Source: JAPLSN01 sp964482955 | GTDB lineage: Bacteria > Spirochaetota > Spirochaetia > Treponematales > UBA12059 | DNA: 64,000 bases | Assembly (NCBI GenBank): GCA_964482955.1 | Contig: CAYZZW010000001.1 | Coordinates: 97,440 to 161,439, forward strand | Direction: 5' to 3' | Shown: piece by piece, positions 8,145-15,632 of the stretch | Layout: each line of letters starts with the position of its first letter | Numbering within the stretch: position 1 is the stretch's first letter | Program-made: the position numbers and the translations under genes | Notes under the pieces: model-generated | What the model was told of the DNA's origin: nothing | The model's input: the letters and a program-made list of their open reading frames with translations, nothing else | Database searches by the model: none

Positions 8145-9110
8145 TCAGGCGCGCCCGTAGAGGAGGCGGCCGGAGTCGAAGGACGCCCTGAGTTCGCCCT
8201 TTTCCGCCAGCCAGGCTAGGTACGACCTGATCGTGCTCCCGACGAGGGCGTACTGGGCGTGGTTCATGGACAGGCCGTGTCGCCGCGCGGCGAAGGCGAG
8301 GACTTCGTCGGGGCCCGACGGCTCGCCGCAGGCTTCGAGGCAGAGCTCGGCGGTTTCCAGCACGCGGGCCCGGTTGTACGCGACGAGCGGCCGGATGTCC
8401 CGGGTCGGCTCGGCGTGGCTCGGCACGAACCAGTCGGCCTCGAAGGCTTCGAGCAGGTCGAAGGTGCGGAGCTGGGCTTCGATGTCGCGCAGGTAGAAGA
8501 TCCGGTACTTGTCGAGGATGGCCTCGGAGGCGACCGTGTCGGCGCAAAAGAGGACGCGATCCGGCGTGAAGACGCCGATCATCCCGAGGAAATGCCCCGG
8601 CAGGGGCACGAGGGATAGCTCCGTGCCTGGCACCTGAGTGCCCGGCACCATACCCGGACCGGTGTCTGACACCGTGCCTGGCACCTGAGTGCCTGGCACC
8701 TGAGTGCCCGGCACCGTGCCCGGCGCGTCCAGGATGTCGTCCACGGCGCAGGGTTCGGCCATGAGGAACTTGGTGCGCAGCGCCTTGGGGGGATACCCGC
8801 CCCAGAGCAGGGAGGGCTCGAGGAAGGGATGCTCGATCACGGCGGCTTCGAGCGCGGTGGCGCCCACGCGGCAACCCGTCCGCGCGCGGACGAAAGCCGC
8901 GCCGCCCGAGTGATCGGCGTTCGAATGCGTGAGGACGAGGCGATCGACGCGGAGCCCGGCCGCCTCGACGGCCTTGAGGAGACGGCGGCCCGCGTCGGCG
9001 TCGTTGCCCGCGTCGACGAGGGTCGCGCCGCCCGAGCCGTCCGCGACGAGACCGAGGTTCGTGGGCCCGCGCGCGACCGCGGTGCCGCCCGCGAGGGTTT
9101 CGAAGGTCAT
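8145..9110 (-). CDS. MBL-fold metallo-hydrolase with in-frame palindrome insertion
   Basis: 321 residues. The fold is shown by LVDAGNDADAG, the metal motif THSNADHSGG (HxHxDH with Asn in place of the second His, as in some MBL subfamilies), PLPGHFLGMIGVF, the metal Asp in LFCADTV, and VPSHAEP near the C-terminus. The C-terminal 80 residues form a helical winged-helix-like extension (LVGSTIRSYLAWLAEKGELRA), as in beta-lactamase-like proteins of the RNase Z/GloB superfamily. Residues about 130-163 are a VPGT-rich insert (VPGTQVPGT, VSDTGPGMVPGT) that replaces a short loop before ELSLVPLPGH; it is encoded by the dispersed palindromes GTGCCTGGCACC and GGTGTCTGACACC. The 17-bp spacing from the DUF2259 gene suggests one operon. 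The substrate is unknown. Confidence 0.8.
   Translation of the reverse strand: MTFETLAGGTAVARGPTNLGLVADGSGGATLVDAGNDADAGRRLLKAVEAAGLRVDRLVLTHSNADHSGGAAFVRARTGCRVGATALEAAVIEHPFLEPSLLWGGYPPKALRTKFLMAEPCAVDDILDAPGTVPGTQVPGTQVPGTVSDTGPGMVPGTQVPGTELSLVPLPGHFLGMIGVFTPDRVLFCADTVASEAILDKYRIFYLRDIEAQLRTFDLLEAFEADWFVPSHAEPTRDIRPLVAYNRARVLETAELCLEACGEPSGPDEVLAFAARRHGLSMNHAQYALVGSTIRSYLAWLAEKGELRASFDSGRLLYGRA
8622..8722. repeat. In-frame array of GTGCCTGGCAC palindromes inside the MBL-fold gene
   Basis: Palindromic units are seen at 8623-8634, 8639-8650, 8661-8673 (GGTGTCTGACACC), 8674-8685, 8689-8700 and 8704-8715, with a degenerate unit after 8716. The same units form intergenic arrays at 50664-50793 and 55486-55524. 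All units keep the host frame open. Confidence 0.85.
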
Positions 9111-9127
9111 GGACGAAGGGAAACGCC

Positions 9128-9817
9128 TTACGGCGCGCGGACGGTTTCCACCATGTAGCTCACGCCGGCGCCGGAGGCGCCCGCGAGCTTCTTTTCGACG
9201 ATGAAGACGAGGGTGCGCTCGTCCGGGGCCATGACGATGCGCCGGATCGCGTAGCCCGCCACCCCGTCGCGGCTGAAGGTCGGGTTGCCCGCTTCGAAGC
9301 GGCGCACGGCCCCGTCCTTCGTCGTGACCGACACGGAGATGCCGAAGCTGGAACTGGCGTTCTTGCCCGACTCCGTCACGCTCTGGGACAGCTTCACCGC
9401 GTATTGGTCGCCCGTCTTGAAATCCTGGAAGGACAGCGCGTCCGTCTGCGGGGCCCCGTCGAGGAGTACGTACACGAGGCGGCCCTGGCGGAGGTGGTCG
9501 ATCTTCCGCGTCTTCACGACGTCGAGCCGTTCCCCGTAGAGCGCGAAGATGGCGCCCGCGGGATCCTGGCCGGGCTCGAGCCGCGACGAGTACGAGCGGC
9601 GCGAAACGCCGTCCTTCACGAAGTCGTTGCGGCGGGTGTCGACCAGGTAGAGTTCCGCGTACGGCTGGCCGGAAGCCTCGTCGATGCCGTACTGCCCGAA
9701 GCAGAAAAAGGCGGAATCGGGCGAAAACCCGAGGTTGACGAAGGCGGGCACGTCGCCGGCCCACGCGGCCGCCGCGGCGGAGGCGATGATCGCCAGAACG
9801 AACAGGGTACGTTTCAT
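9128..9817 (-). CDS. DUF2259-like secreted protein
   Basis: 229 residues. ATG at 9817 has GAGGAG upstream. The signal peptide MKRTLFVLAIIASAAAAAWAG ends at AWA|G. The mature protein begins FVNLGFSPDSAFFCFGQYGID and continues with YAELYLVDTRRNDFV, which I recognise as the pattern of DUF2259 predicted secreted proteins, found in spirochaetes among others. Near the C-terminus are GYAIRRIVMAPDERTLVFIVEK and a final VETVRAP. It has the feel of a beta-propeller-like periplasmic protein in which the cell state is printed per blade, but no function is known. It is followed 17 bp downstream by the MBL-fold gene on the same strand. Confidence 0.65.
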   Translation of the reverse strand: MKRTLFVLAIIASAAAAAWAGDVPAFVNLGFSPDSAFFCFGQYGIDEASGQPYAELYLVDTRRNDFVKDGVSRRSYSSRLEPGQDPAGAIFALYGERLDVVKTRKIDHLRQGRLVYVLLDGAPQTDALSFQDFKTGDQYAVKLSQSVTESGKNASSSFGISVSVTTKDGAVRRFEAGNPTFSRDGVAGYAIRRIVMAPDERTLVFIVEKKLAGASGAGVSYMVETVRAP

Positions 9818-9900
9818 CCGTGTGCTCCTCGTCTATGTATCGGCGGCCTTTCGGGCCGCCATGAACACGAAAATCGCCGCGCGGACTTCGGATACGGCGA

Positions 9901-9920
9901 GCCGTGGCCGCGGCCACGGC
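9901..9920. repeat. 20-bp perfect palindrome between divergent genes
   Basis: GCCGTGGCCGCGGCCACGGC reads the same on both strands. It lies 46 bp upstream of the 9966 gene and 84 bp upstream of the divergent DUF2259 gene. A second hairpin, GGCGGCC-TTTCG-GGCCGCC, is at 9842-9860. Neither has a T-run, so a regulator site or a structural element is more likely than a terminator. Confidence 0.55.
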
Positions 9921-9965
9921 TTGCCGAGGCTTGCCGCGGACGCTCATTGAGGATACCCTGCGGCC

Positions 9966-10772
9966 ATGACGATCGCTTCGAGGATACGGCTCTACCGCGC
10001 GGGCTGGTTCGCGTCGCTCGCCGCCTTCGCGTCCTGGACCGCGGCGTTCGCGCGCGTGCTCATGGCCGACGGGGCGCTTACGCGCGCCGCGGACGCCCTC
10101 GGCGTCGGGCCCTCCGTCCTCGTCACGTGGATCGCCTCCGCGGGCGCGGCCTGCGCCGCGTCGCTCCTGGTGCTCGGGACGATGTCCTTCGCGTACCGCA
10201 AGACCGTGTCGGCGGAGCTCTTTTTCCTGTCGCTGTGGGCGTTTTCGCTCTCGTTCGAGGCGCTCCGCGGCCTGACGGTCCAAGGCGCGCTCAACGGCGT
10301 TCCGGCGACCTTCCACGCGGCCGTCACCCGCGTCGTCGTCATCGCGCGTTTCTTCGGCCTCTTCGCCCTGTTCTGCGCGGGTCTCTACGCGAGCGGCTAC
10401 CGCAACGACCGCATCGGCTCGGTCGTCCTCGTGGCGTTGCTGGCGGCGGTCGGCATCGGCGCGGGCATTCCGCTCGATTCCGCCGACCTGTCCACCCTGC
10501 CCCTCCTCCAGCGGCCGGCCTTCGGTTCGCTCCGCGCGCTCTTCGAGTCCGTCATCGCGCTCATCACGGTGGCCGATTTCGCCTACGCGTGGCTGTGGCG
10601 CGGCGAACGCGCGTACCGCCTGCCGGCTCCCGGCTCGGCCCTGGCCCTGGGCGGCTCCTGGCTCCTCCGCGTCGCCCCCGATCCGGCCCTCGCGGCGCTC
10701 GCCTTCGTCGCGGTCTGCGCGGGCGCCTTCCTCGTCCTCAAGCCGGTGCACGAGTACTATCTCTGGCAATAG
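9966..10772 (+). CDS. Polytopic membrane protein of unknown function
   Basis: 268 residues with about seven hydrophobic helices: 14-34, 48-72 (VLVTWIASAGAACAASLLVLG), 84-102, 118-140, 152-172, 192-215 and 222-256. Between helices are short charged loops such as SFAYRKTVSAE and ASGYRNDRIG. The protein ends LKPVHEYYLWQ. There is no transporter signature I recognise; the organisation loosely resembles spirochaetal 7-TM signalling or sensor modules, but no effector domain is attached. There is no Shine-Dalgarno sequence; a weak -10-like GATACC lies 8 nt before the ATG. It is divergent from the DUF2259 gene and followed by an HP2 repeat element and a terminator. Confidence 0.6.
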   Translation: MTIASRIRLYRAGWFASLAAFASWTAAFARVLMADGALTRAADALGVGPSVLVTWIASAGAACAASLLVLGTMSFAYRKTVSAELFFLSLWAFSLSFEALRGLTVQGALNGVPATFHAAVTRVVVIARFFGLFALFCAGLYASGYRNDRIGSVVLVALLAAVGIGAGIPLDSADLSTLPLLQRPAFGSLRALFESVIALITVADFAYAWLWRGERAYRLPAPGSALALGGSWLLRVAPDPALAALAFVAVCAGAFLVLKPVHEYYLWQ

Positions 10773-10808
10773 GACCATCGCCCGACGCGTGCGGCGCCGC
10801 GCTTGCCG

Positions 10809-11040
10809 CGCCAGGGGGCGAAGGGGAAAGCCCGGAGCGTCGTACGGTAGTCGCCGCAGTCGCGTACTTGCGCGCGACTGCGGCGCCGCGGCGCAGGTAC
10901 GTTCGCGAGGACTTGGACCGTAGCACCCAAGTCAAAAATCTACGTCCATGTAGATTTTTGACATCGCCGAACGCTACGCGTTCAGCTGGTGTGGTTCGCG
11001 CTCCCTGCGCGAGGCTTCCAGTAAAGCGCTTCGCGCGCCA
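10809..11040 (+). repeat. HP2 structured repeat, copy 1
   Basis: It begins CGCCAGGGGGCGAAG, then AAAGCCCGGAG. Hairpin H1 has arms 10852-10864 and 10873-10885 (CGCCGCAGTCGCG, perfect). A constant segment GAGGACTTGGACC and AGCACCC follows. Hairpin H2 has arms 10931-10943 and 10950-10962 (GTCAAAAATCTAC, loop GTCCAT). H3 is GAACGC-TAC-GCGTTC. The same order of constant blocks with different stems recurs at 26326-26493, 28985-29205 and 37459-37570. No gene is visible. Confidence 0.75.
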
Positions 11041-11046
11041 AAACAC

Positions 11047-11082
11047 CCGGCGCGAAACGCCGGGTGTTTTGATTTTATAGGT
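11047..11082. terminator. Bidirectional terminator between convergent genes
   Basis: AAAACACCCGGCG, loop CGAAA, then CGCCGGGTGTTTTG followed by ATTTTA. A nine-pair GC stem with A-run before and T-run after serves both the plus-strand 9966 gene and the minus-strand gene ending at 11092. Confidence 0.85.
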
Positions 11083-11091
11083 AGATGACTA

Positions 11092-11718
11092 TCAGGCGAA
11101 GAGGTAGCGGGCGAGGAAGCCGACCGACACGGGCAGGACGAGGTTGTCGTAATCCTTGAGCGGCAGGGCTTCGACGGCGGTGGCGAAGGCGGCGACGGCG
11201 AGCGCGGGGCCGAGGCGGCGCGACACGGCGTAACCGCTCACGAGCACCGCGACGAAGCAGGCCAGGCTGCCTTCGACGGACTTGCCGCCCGTGAAGGGGA
11301 TGCGGATGGTGCCGAAGAAGCGGCCCACGAGGCTGGAGAGGCCGTCGCCGAACGCGAGGGCGTAGATGGCCACGGAAGCCGCGGGGGACGGATAGAGGAG
11401 CAGCGACAGGAGGGCGCCGAGGCCGAGCGTGACGGGCCCCATGACGAAGTGCCCGGCGTCGCGCTTGCGGGCGGCCATTGAGGTGAGCTTGCTCACCACG
11501 GCCACTTCGTAGCCCTGGATGCGCAGGGTTTCGCAGTACGTATACAGGATGACGCCGGAACCGAGCAGGGCCAGGGTGACGCCCAGGTTCCACGCGGCGA
11601 GCACGGGCACCGTGCCGATCAGCAGGTGGATGCTCTTGCGGAGAAGTTCGGTTCTGAGCTCGTTCGCGTACCGTGAGAGGCTGCGCTGACCCGCGAGCAG
11701 GGCTAGGATCTGTTCCAT
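11092..11718 (-). CDS. Dolichol-kinase / phosphatidate cytidylyltransferase-like membrane protein
   Basis: About 208 residues. ATG at 11718 (MEQILALLAGQRSLSRYANELR) is chosen because a promoter lies 15 bp upstream; the longer frame starts before the promoter. Predicted helices alternate with loops from residue 30 on. The diagnostic stretch IYALAFGDGLSSLVGRFFG followed by GGKSVEGSLACFV is the CTP-binding signature of the SEC59/VTE5/CdsA-like superfamily (dolichol kinase, phytol kinase), together with RKSIHLLIGTVPVLAAW near the start. The reaction is therefore inferred to be CTP-dependent phosphorylation or cytidylylation of a lipid alcohol or phosphatidate in the inner membrane; the exact substrate is not clear. 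It ends next to a bidirectional terminator. Confidence 0.78.
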   Translation of the reverse strand: MEQILALLAGQRSLSRYANELRTELLRKSIHLLIGTVPVLAAWNLGVTLALLGSGVILYTYCETLRIQGYEVAVVSKLTSMAARKRDAGHFVMGPVTLGLGALLSLLLYPSPAASVAIYALAFGDGLSSLVGRFFGTIRIPFTGGKSVEGSLACFVAVLVSGYAVSRRLGPALAVAAFATAVEALPLKDYDNLVLPVSVGFLARYLFA

Positions 11719-11733
11719 ATCATTGCTTCCGGC

Positions 11734-11762
11734 TGTATACTTGCAAATATCATGCCAACCAA
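11734..11762 (-). promoter_or_regulatory. Promoter for the dolichol-kinase-like gene
   Basis: Minus strand TTGGTT (11762-11757), 17 bp, TATACA (11739-11734), 15 nt before the ATG at 11718. The predicted leader is only about 9 nt. Confidence 0.65.
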
Positions 11763-11785
11763 TGATAGTTCGGCGATTATTCGAC

Positions 11786-11808
11786 AAATCGTTGATCATC
11801 AACGATTT
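11786..11808. repeat. 23-bp operator-like palindrome
   Basis: AAATCGTTGAT, one C, then ATCAACGATTT: 11-bp perfect arms, AT-rich against the surroundings, centred about 37 bp upstream of the -35 box of the gene starting at 11718. This is a candidate binding site for a dimeric regulator. The rest of 11809-11990 shows nothing recognisable. Confidence 0.5.
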
Positions 11809-11990
11809 AGTTCCCGACGGCCCGGAAGCGCCGCGCCGGACGGCCGACGTCTCGTCTACATTTTCAGACGCGAGGTGCGATAAAAGTCATACTGGCCGGG
11901 GACGGACCCCGTCGCGCCCTTCGCCCCTCATCCCCTCGCGGCCGGGCGCGGCGTGCCGCGGCGGGTTTTGCCTGCCGGACCGCGCTCGCC

Positions 11991-12019
11991 TTGACATGCT
12001 CCCGGCCGCCCGGTAGTAT
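11991..12019 (+). promoter_or_regulatory. tRNA-Val promoter
   Basis: TTGACA (11991-11996), 17 bp, TAGTAT (12014-12019), 17 nt before the mature tRNA 5' end. Confidence 0.75.
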
Positions 12020-12036
12020 GCCAGCCGCCTACTGAC

Positions 12037-12108
12037 GGACGATTAACTCAGCGGGAGAGTGCCACCTTCACACGGTGGAAGTCATTGGTTCAAATCCAAT
12101 ATCGTCCA
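12037..12108 (+). tRNA. tRNA-Val (CAC)
   Basis: 72 nt with all four stems: acceptor GGACGAT / ATCGTCC, D-stem ACTC / GAGT, anticodon stem CCACC / GGTGG around loop TTCACAC, T-stem ATTGG / CCAAT around TTCAAAT, discriminator A. The anticodon is CAC, reading GUG. CCA is not encoded. It is followed directly by a terminator. Confidence 0.95.
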
Positions 12109-12114
12109 TGCCGA

Positions 12115-12143
12115 CCCGGAACGCCGCGTTCCGGGTTTTTTTT
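12115..12143 (+). terminator. tRNA-Val terminator
   Basis: CCCGGAAC, loop GCCGC, GTTCCGGG and a run of eight T. The stem begins 7 nt after the tRNA. Confidence 0.9.
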
Positions 12144-12176
12144 CGTCCGAACACCGGTCCGACGCCCCGGACGGCG

Positions 12177-15100
12177 TCATTTCCGCTGCGCGGGACTGTC
12201 CCGGTAGGGCGCCCAGCCCTGCGGAAACTCCATCCGCTTGGGGATGAGCCGCTCGATGACGATGTCGATGCCGCGGCGCGGGTGCGTGACGGCGTCGATG
12301 TTGGTGGCGGCCGCGGCGCGGGTGCCGGGCCGGAGCATCGTCTTCGCGTCGCGGTCGATGGCGTCCCACAGCTCGAGCGATTCCGTCCACGCCGCCATCG
12401 CCGCGCCCCGCAGGGACGGATTCCCCGTGCGCTCGGCGGCCTTGTACAGCGCCGCGCCCAGGTTGTTGTCCGTGAACATGAGGAGCTGGACCAGCTCGTG
12501 GTGGACGTCGCGCGTCTGAGGCGCCACCGCGTCGAGCCGCTCGAGCTCGGAGCGGAGCCGTTCCGCGAGCGTCTCGTAGTAGCTCCGCGCGGCGAAGTAG
12601 TCTTCGCGGCGGTACAGGGCGTTCGCGATGGCGTAATCGAGGTAGTGGCGGTCCTCCGCGATGTCGAGTCCCGCGCGGTAGAAGTGCTCCACCGCCTTGG
12701 CGGGATCCTCCAGCGAGCCGACCGCGTAGTAGATGTAGCCGCGCTGGTAGTGCATGAGCGGCGTGTCGTAGCCGTTCAGGACGGCCTCCGCGAAGAGACG
12801 GAGCGCGCCCGCGTAGTCGTCGCGGTGGGCGATGCGGATGTCCGCCAGGTTGGCGTAGATGGCGCCGTAACGGCGGTTGCGGGCCAGGCGGCGCTCCTCG
12901 ACGGCGCGCTCGTAGCGGGCGCGCGCCTTTTCGAAGAAGGTTTCCGCCGTGACGACCTCGCCCGTCCGGACGTAGTACTCGCCCGACCAGTTGAGCGCGT
13001 CGACGTAGCGCCCGATGTCCCGCGAGCGGAGGTTTTCCTTCGCCTCGAACGTGATGACGGCGTTGGACAGGGCTTTCCGCTCCTCGTCGGGATTGTCGGT
13101 CAGGCGGTAGTAGCGCGACATCTGGTAATGCGTGGCGGGGATGGTCCGGTCGAGATCGGCCGAGCGCATGAGGATCTTGCGGACGTCCTGGAGCAGGTCG
13201 CGGTCGATGAGGTAGCCGCCGAGTTCCGTCAGGGTTTCCGCGGAGATCCTCGCCTTCCACGTGTCGGTGAAGTGGGCCTTGAGCGCGAGGATCTGGTCGG
13301 ACTTGTCGACGCCGCGCCCCTGTTCGAGGCGGATGAAGTAGCGGAGCATGCGCTCGAGGTACGGGTCCTTCTGGCCGTACTTCTGCACGAGCGAGGCGTA
13401 CGCGACGCGCGCCTCCTCGAACTTGTCGGGCTTGTCGCCGAGCGGATCCTCTTCCGCCCAGTCGAGCCAGGAATCGCCGAGGAGGAGCAGGGCGTCCTTG
13501 TTGTAGTAATCGCGGTCGAGCACGTATTCCCGGAGGATCCGCGCGGCTTCCGCGTAGTCGTACACCTCGTCCTTTTCGAGCCGCGCCCACTCGATCGCGG
13601 CCGCGTCGTCCGACGGCCAGCGCGCCAGGAGCCGCTCGTACTTTTCGGCGGCCAGCTCGTAGCGGTGCTTCGCGACGTAGGCGCGGGCGTAGCGGTAGTA
13701 CCACGGCTTCATCGGCCAGACCTTGTCGGCCTTGCCGAAATGCTCTTCGGCTTCCGCGAAGGCGTCGTCGCGGACGCGTTCGTAGCCGCGCGCGTACCAG
13801 GAGTTGGCCTGGATCGGCCGCCAGACGAAGGTGTAGCCGAGCCAGAGGACGCAGAGCGCCGCGGCCAGGACGCCGAGTATCATGCCCGCCATGGGCAGTA
13901 TCGTGTGGACGAACAGGTACGGGAAACTCCCGCGCTCCGCCTCGAAGGCGGCGCCGGTGCGCTTTTCGTAGCCCTTGGGGAGCTCGATCGGGCGCTTGAG
14001 GATGCGGCTGGCCCAGTCCGCGACGGCGGCGGCCGAATCGCCCTCCACGAGCATCCAGACGAGGCGCGCGCGTTGCTCGTCGGTGCCGTGGATGTTCGCG
14101 ATGATGTCCTCGACGGCCAGGCGCAGGTTGAGCGGGAAGCCGAGGAGGCTGTCCTGGAGGTCGTCCACCTGCTCGTCCGAAAGCGAAACCGGCTTTACGG
14201 CTCCTTCGGGGAGCGGCGCTTCGGGTTCGCGTCGCTTTTTCTCGGGCTTTTTCCTGGGCGCCTCGGGTTCGGGCTTTTTCCTGGGCGCGTGGTCGCGGGA
14301 ATCGAGTTCGCTGATGGTGAAATCGTCGGCGCCGAAGCTGCCGTCGCCGCCGAAGAAATCCGGCGATTCGGGAGCGGGTTCGGGTTCGGCATTGAAGTCG
14401 GGAGCGCCGCCGAGGCCGAAAGCCGCGCCGAAGTCGTCGTTCGTCTCGAAAGCGTCCGGGGCTTTCGGGGCCGATTGCGCGGCCTGCATTCCGGACGTCG
14501 GTTTGTCCAGGCCGAAAAAGTCGACGTCGCCGCCCAAGTCGATTTCGCCGAGTTCGGGCAAGGCTTCGAGGTCCGAGGGAGCTTCTTCGCCGGGTCCGCC
14601 CGTCGTGGCGACCGGTTCCGTTTCCGTTTCCGGTTCCGCCGCCCCGACGCCGAACAAGTCGTCGCCGAGACCGGGCAGTTCGAAGCCGCCCGCCCCGGAC
14701 GGCGCGTTCTCCGGTTCTTCGGCCTCGGCCGCGGTTTCTCCGAAGCCCGCTCCGAAGTCGCCCGAGGAGAGTTCGTCCGACAGGCCGGCCAGCAAGCCCG
14801 CGGTTTCGTCCGCGCCGGATTCTGCGGGTCCGCCGTCGCCGAGCGGACTGGCGGGCTTGCCGTGGTCGACCATGCCCGGTCCGCCCTCGGGCGCGGCTTC
14901 GGCGCCGGTCTCGCCCGGCAGGGCTTCGATTTCGAAGCCGCCGAGGTCGATCGCGCCGGGTTCAATCGCGCGGGGTTCCGGCGCGCCGGGTGCTTCGGTC
15001 GCCGCGGGGGGCGCTCCGCCCAGATCGGCGAGCGCGGAGAGAAAGTCCGCGTCGACGCTTTCCGTCGGCACGGACGTCCCGGGTTCGGCAGTTTCCAAGG

Positions 15101-15425
15101 AAGCGGAGGTCGAGCTTTCGCCCAGATGATCGAGGTCGATCCCTCCGAGGAACTCGTCGAAGGACACGTCCTCTGAGGAGGATACGTCCTCCGCAGGAGC
15201 GGGAGACGGCGGGGCGGGACGGCGGTCCAGCGCGGAAAAATCGGGAACGCGCGCGGAAACCGGCGCCGCGCCTTCCTCGAAGGCTTGGGACGGTCCTTCG
15301 CCGGGAGCGCGCTCGGGCGGAGCGATGTCGACGAGGGTTTCGTTCCACTTCTTGAGCAGCTCTTCCTCGTGACCGAGAGGCCTGAGATCCTGCTTGAACC
15401 TCTCGATGTCCTGGAGCCGCGGCAT
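12177..15425 (-). CDS. Large membrane-anchored TPR protein, FlcA (flagellar collar)-like
   Basis: About 1082 residues. ATG at 15425 (MPRLQDIERFKQDLRPLG) has GAGGAAG 4-9 nt upstream. Residues 1-40 are conserved-looking; about 45-405 are acidic low complexity (many Glu, Pro, Ala, Ser, Gly). About 420-520 is a folded helical region (SDEQVDDLQDSLLGFPLNLR, LVWMLVEGDSAAAVADWAS). One membrane helix lies near 525-550 (LPMAGMILGVLAAALCVLWLG), and the remaining 530 residues are helical TPR-type repeats (AEAEEHFGKADKVWPMKPWY, KYERLLARWPSDD, YFAARSYYETLAERL). This architecture (cytoplasmic N-terminus, one TM, periplasmic TPR array) matches what I know of the spirochaete periplasmic flagellar collar protein FlcA; the name is tentative. 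The C-terminus lies 69 bp from tRNA-Val. A promoter candidate is at 15511-15540. Confidence 0.6.
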   Translation of the reverse strand: MPRLQDIERFKQDLRPLGHEEELLKKWNETLVDIAPPERAPGEGPSQAFEEGAAPVSARVPDFSALDRRPAPPSPAPAEDVSSSEDVSFDEFLGGIDLDHLGESSTSASLETAEPGTSVPTESVDADFLSALADLGGAPPAATEAPGAPEPRAIEPGAIDLGGFEIEALPGETGAEAAPEGGPGMVDHGKPASPLGDGGPAESGADETAGLLAGLSDELSSGDFGAGFGETAAEAEEPENAPSGAGGFELPGLGDDLFGVGAAEPETETEPVATTGGPGEEAPSDLEALPELGEIDLGGDVDFFGLDKPTSGMQAAQSAPKAPDAFETNDDFGAAFGLGGAPDFNAEPEPAPESPDFFGGDGSFGADDFTISELDSRDHAPRKKPEPEAPRKKPEKKRREPEAPLPEGAVKPVSLSDEQVDDLQDSLLGFPLNLRLAVEDIIANIHGTDEQRARLVWMLVEGDSAAAVADWASRILKRPIELPKGYEKRTGAAFEAERGSFPYLFVHTILPMAGMILGVLAAALCVLWLGYTFVWRPIQANSWYARGYERVRDDAFAEAEEHFGKADKVWPMKPWYYRYARAYVAKHRYELAAEKYERLLARWPSDDAAAIEWARLEKDEVYDYAEAARILREYVLDRDYYNKDALLLLGDSWLDWAEEDPLGDKPDKFEEARVAYASLVQKYGQKDPYLERMLRYFIRLEQGRGVDKSDQILALKAHFTDTWKARISAETLTELGGYLIDRDLLQDVRKILMRSADLDRTIPATHYQMSRYYRLTDNPDEERKALSNAVITFEAKENLRSRDIGRYVDALNWSGEYYVRTGEVVTAETFFEKARARYERAVEERRLARNRRYGAIYANLADIRIAHRDDYAGALRLFAEAVLNGYDTPLMHYQRGYIYYAVGSLEDPAKAVEHFYRAGLDIAEDRHYLDYAIANALYRREDYFAARSYYETLAERLRSELERLDAVAPQTRDVHHELVQLLMFTDNNLGAALYKAAERTGNPSLRGAAMAAWTESLELWDAIDRDAKTMLRPGTRAAAATNIDAVTHPRRGIDIVIERLIPKRMEFPQGWAPYRDSPAQRK

Positions 15426-15510
15426 AGACTTCCTCGGGCGCGTGATGCCCCGCCCTGCGGCGGGCATGGGGGGAGCGCGCGGAATCGCGGGCGAATCCCG
15501 CTCCCTCCGT

Positions 15511-15540
15511 ATAATAACGGAAGAATCCGCGTCATGTTAA
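15511..15540 (-). promoter_or_regulatory. Promoter candidate for the FlcA-like gene
   Basis: Minus strand TTAACA (15540-15535), 18 bp, TATTAT (15516-15511). The predicted leader is about 80 nt. A plus-strand TATAAT overlaps at 15509-15514 but has no matching -35 box. Confidence 0.5.
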
Positions 15541-15632
15541 GCTTTATCGTGCGTCCGCCGCCGGTTCGGTGCCGGGAACGCCGTTCGGCTTCATTCCCAC
15601 GCGCTTTCTGCCGATATTGGAACGGTACGATC

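Noticed and set aside
8145..10778. 877-residue frame on the minus strand
   Set aside because: Only its last 321 residues (MBL-fold protein) are real; the rest is antisense to the 9966 gene and out of frame with the DUF2259 gene.
12075..15176. 1033-residue open frame antisense to the FlcA-like gene
   Set aside because: Val/Arg/Glu-biased translation, starts inside tRNA-Val, no ribosome site.
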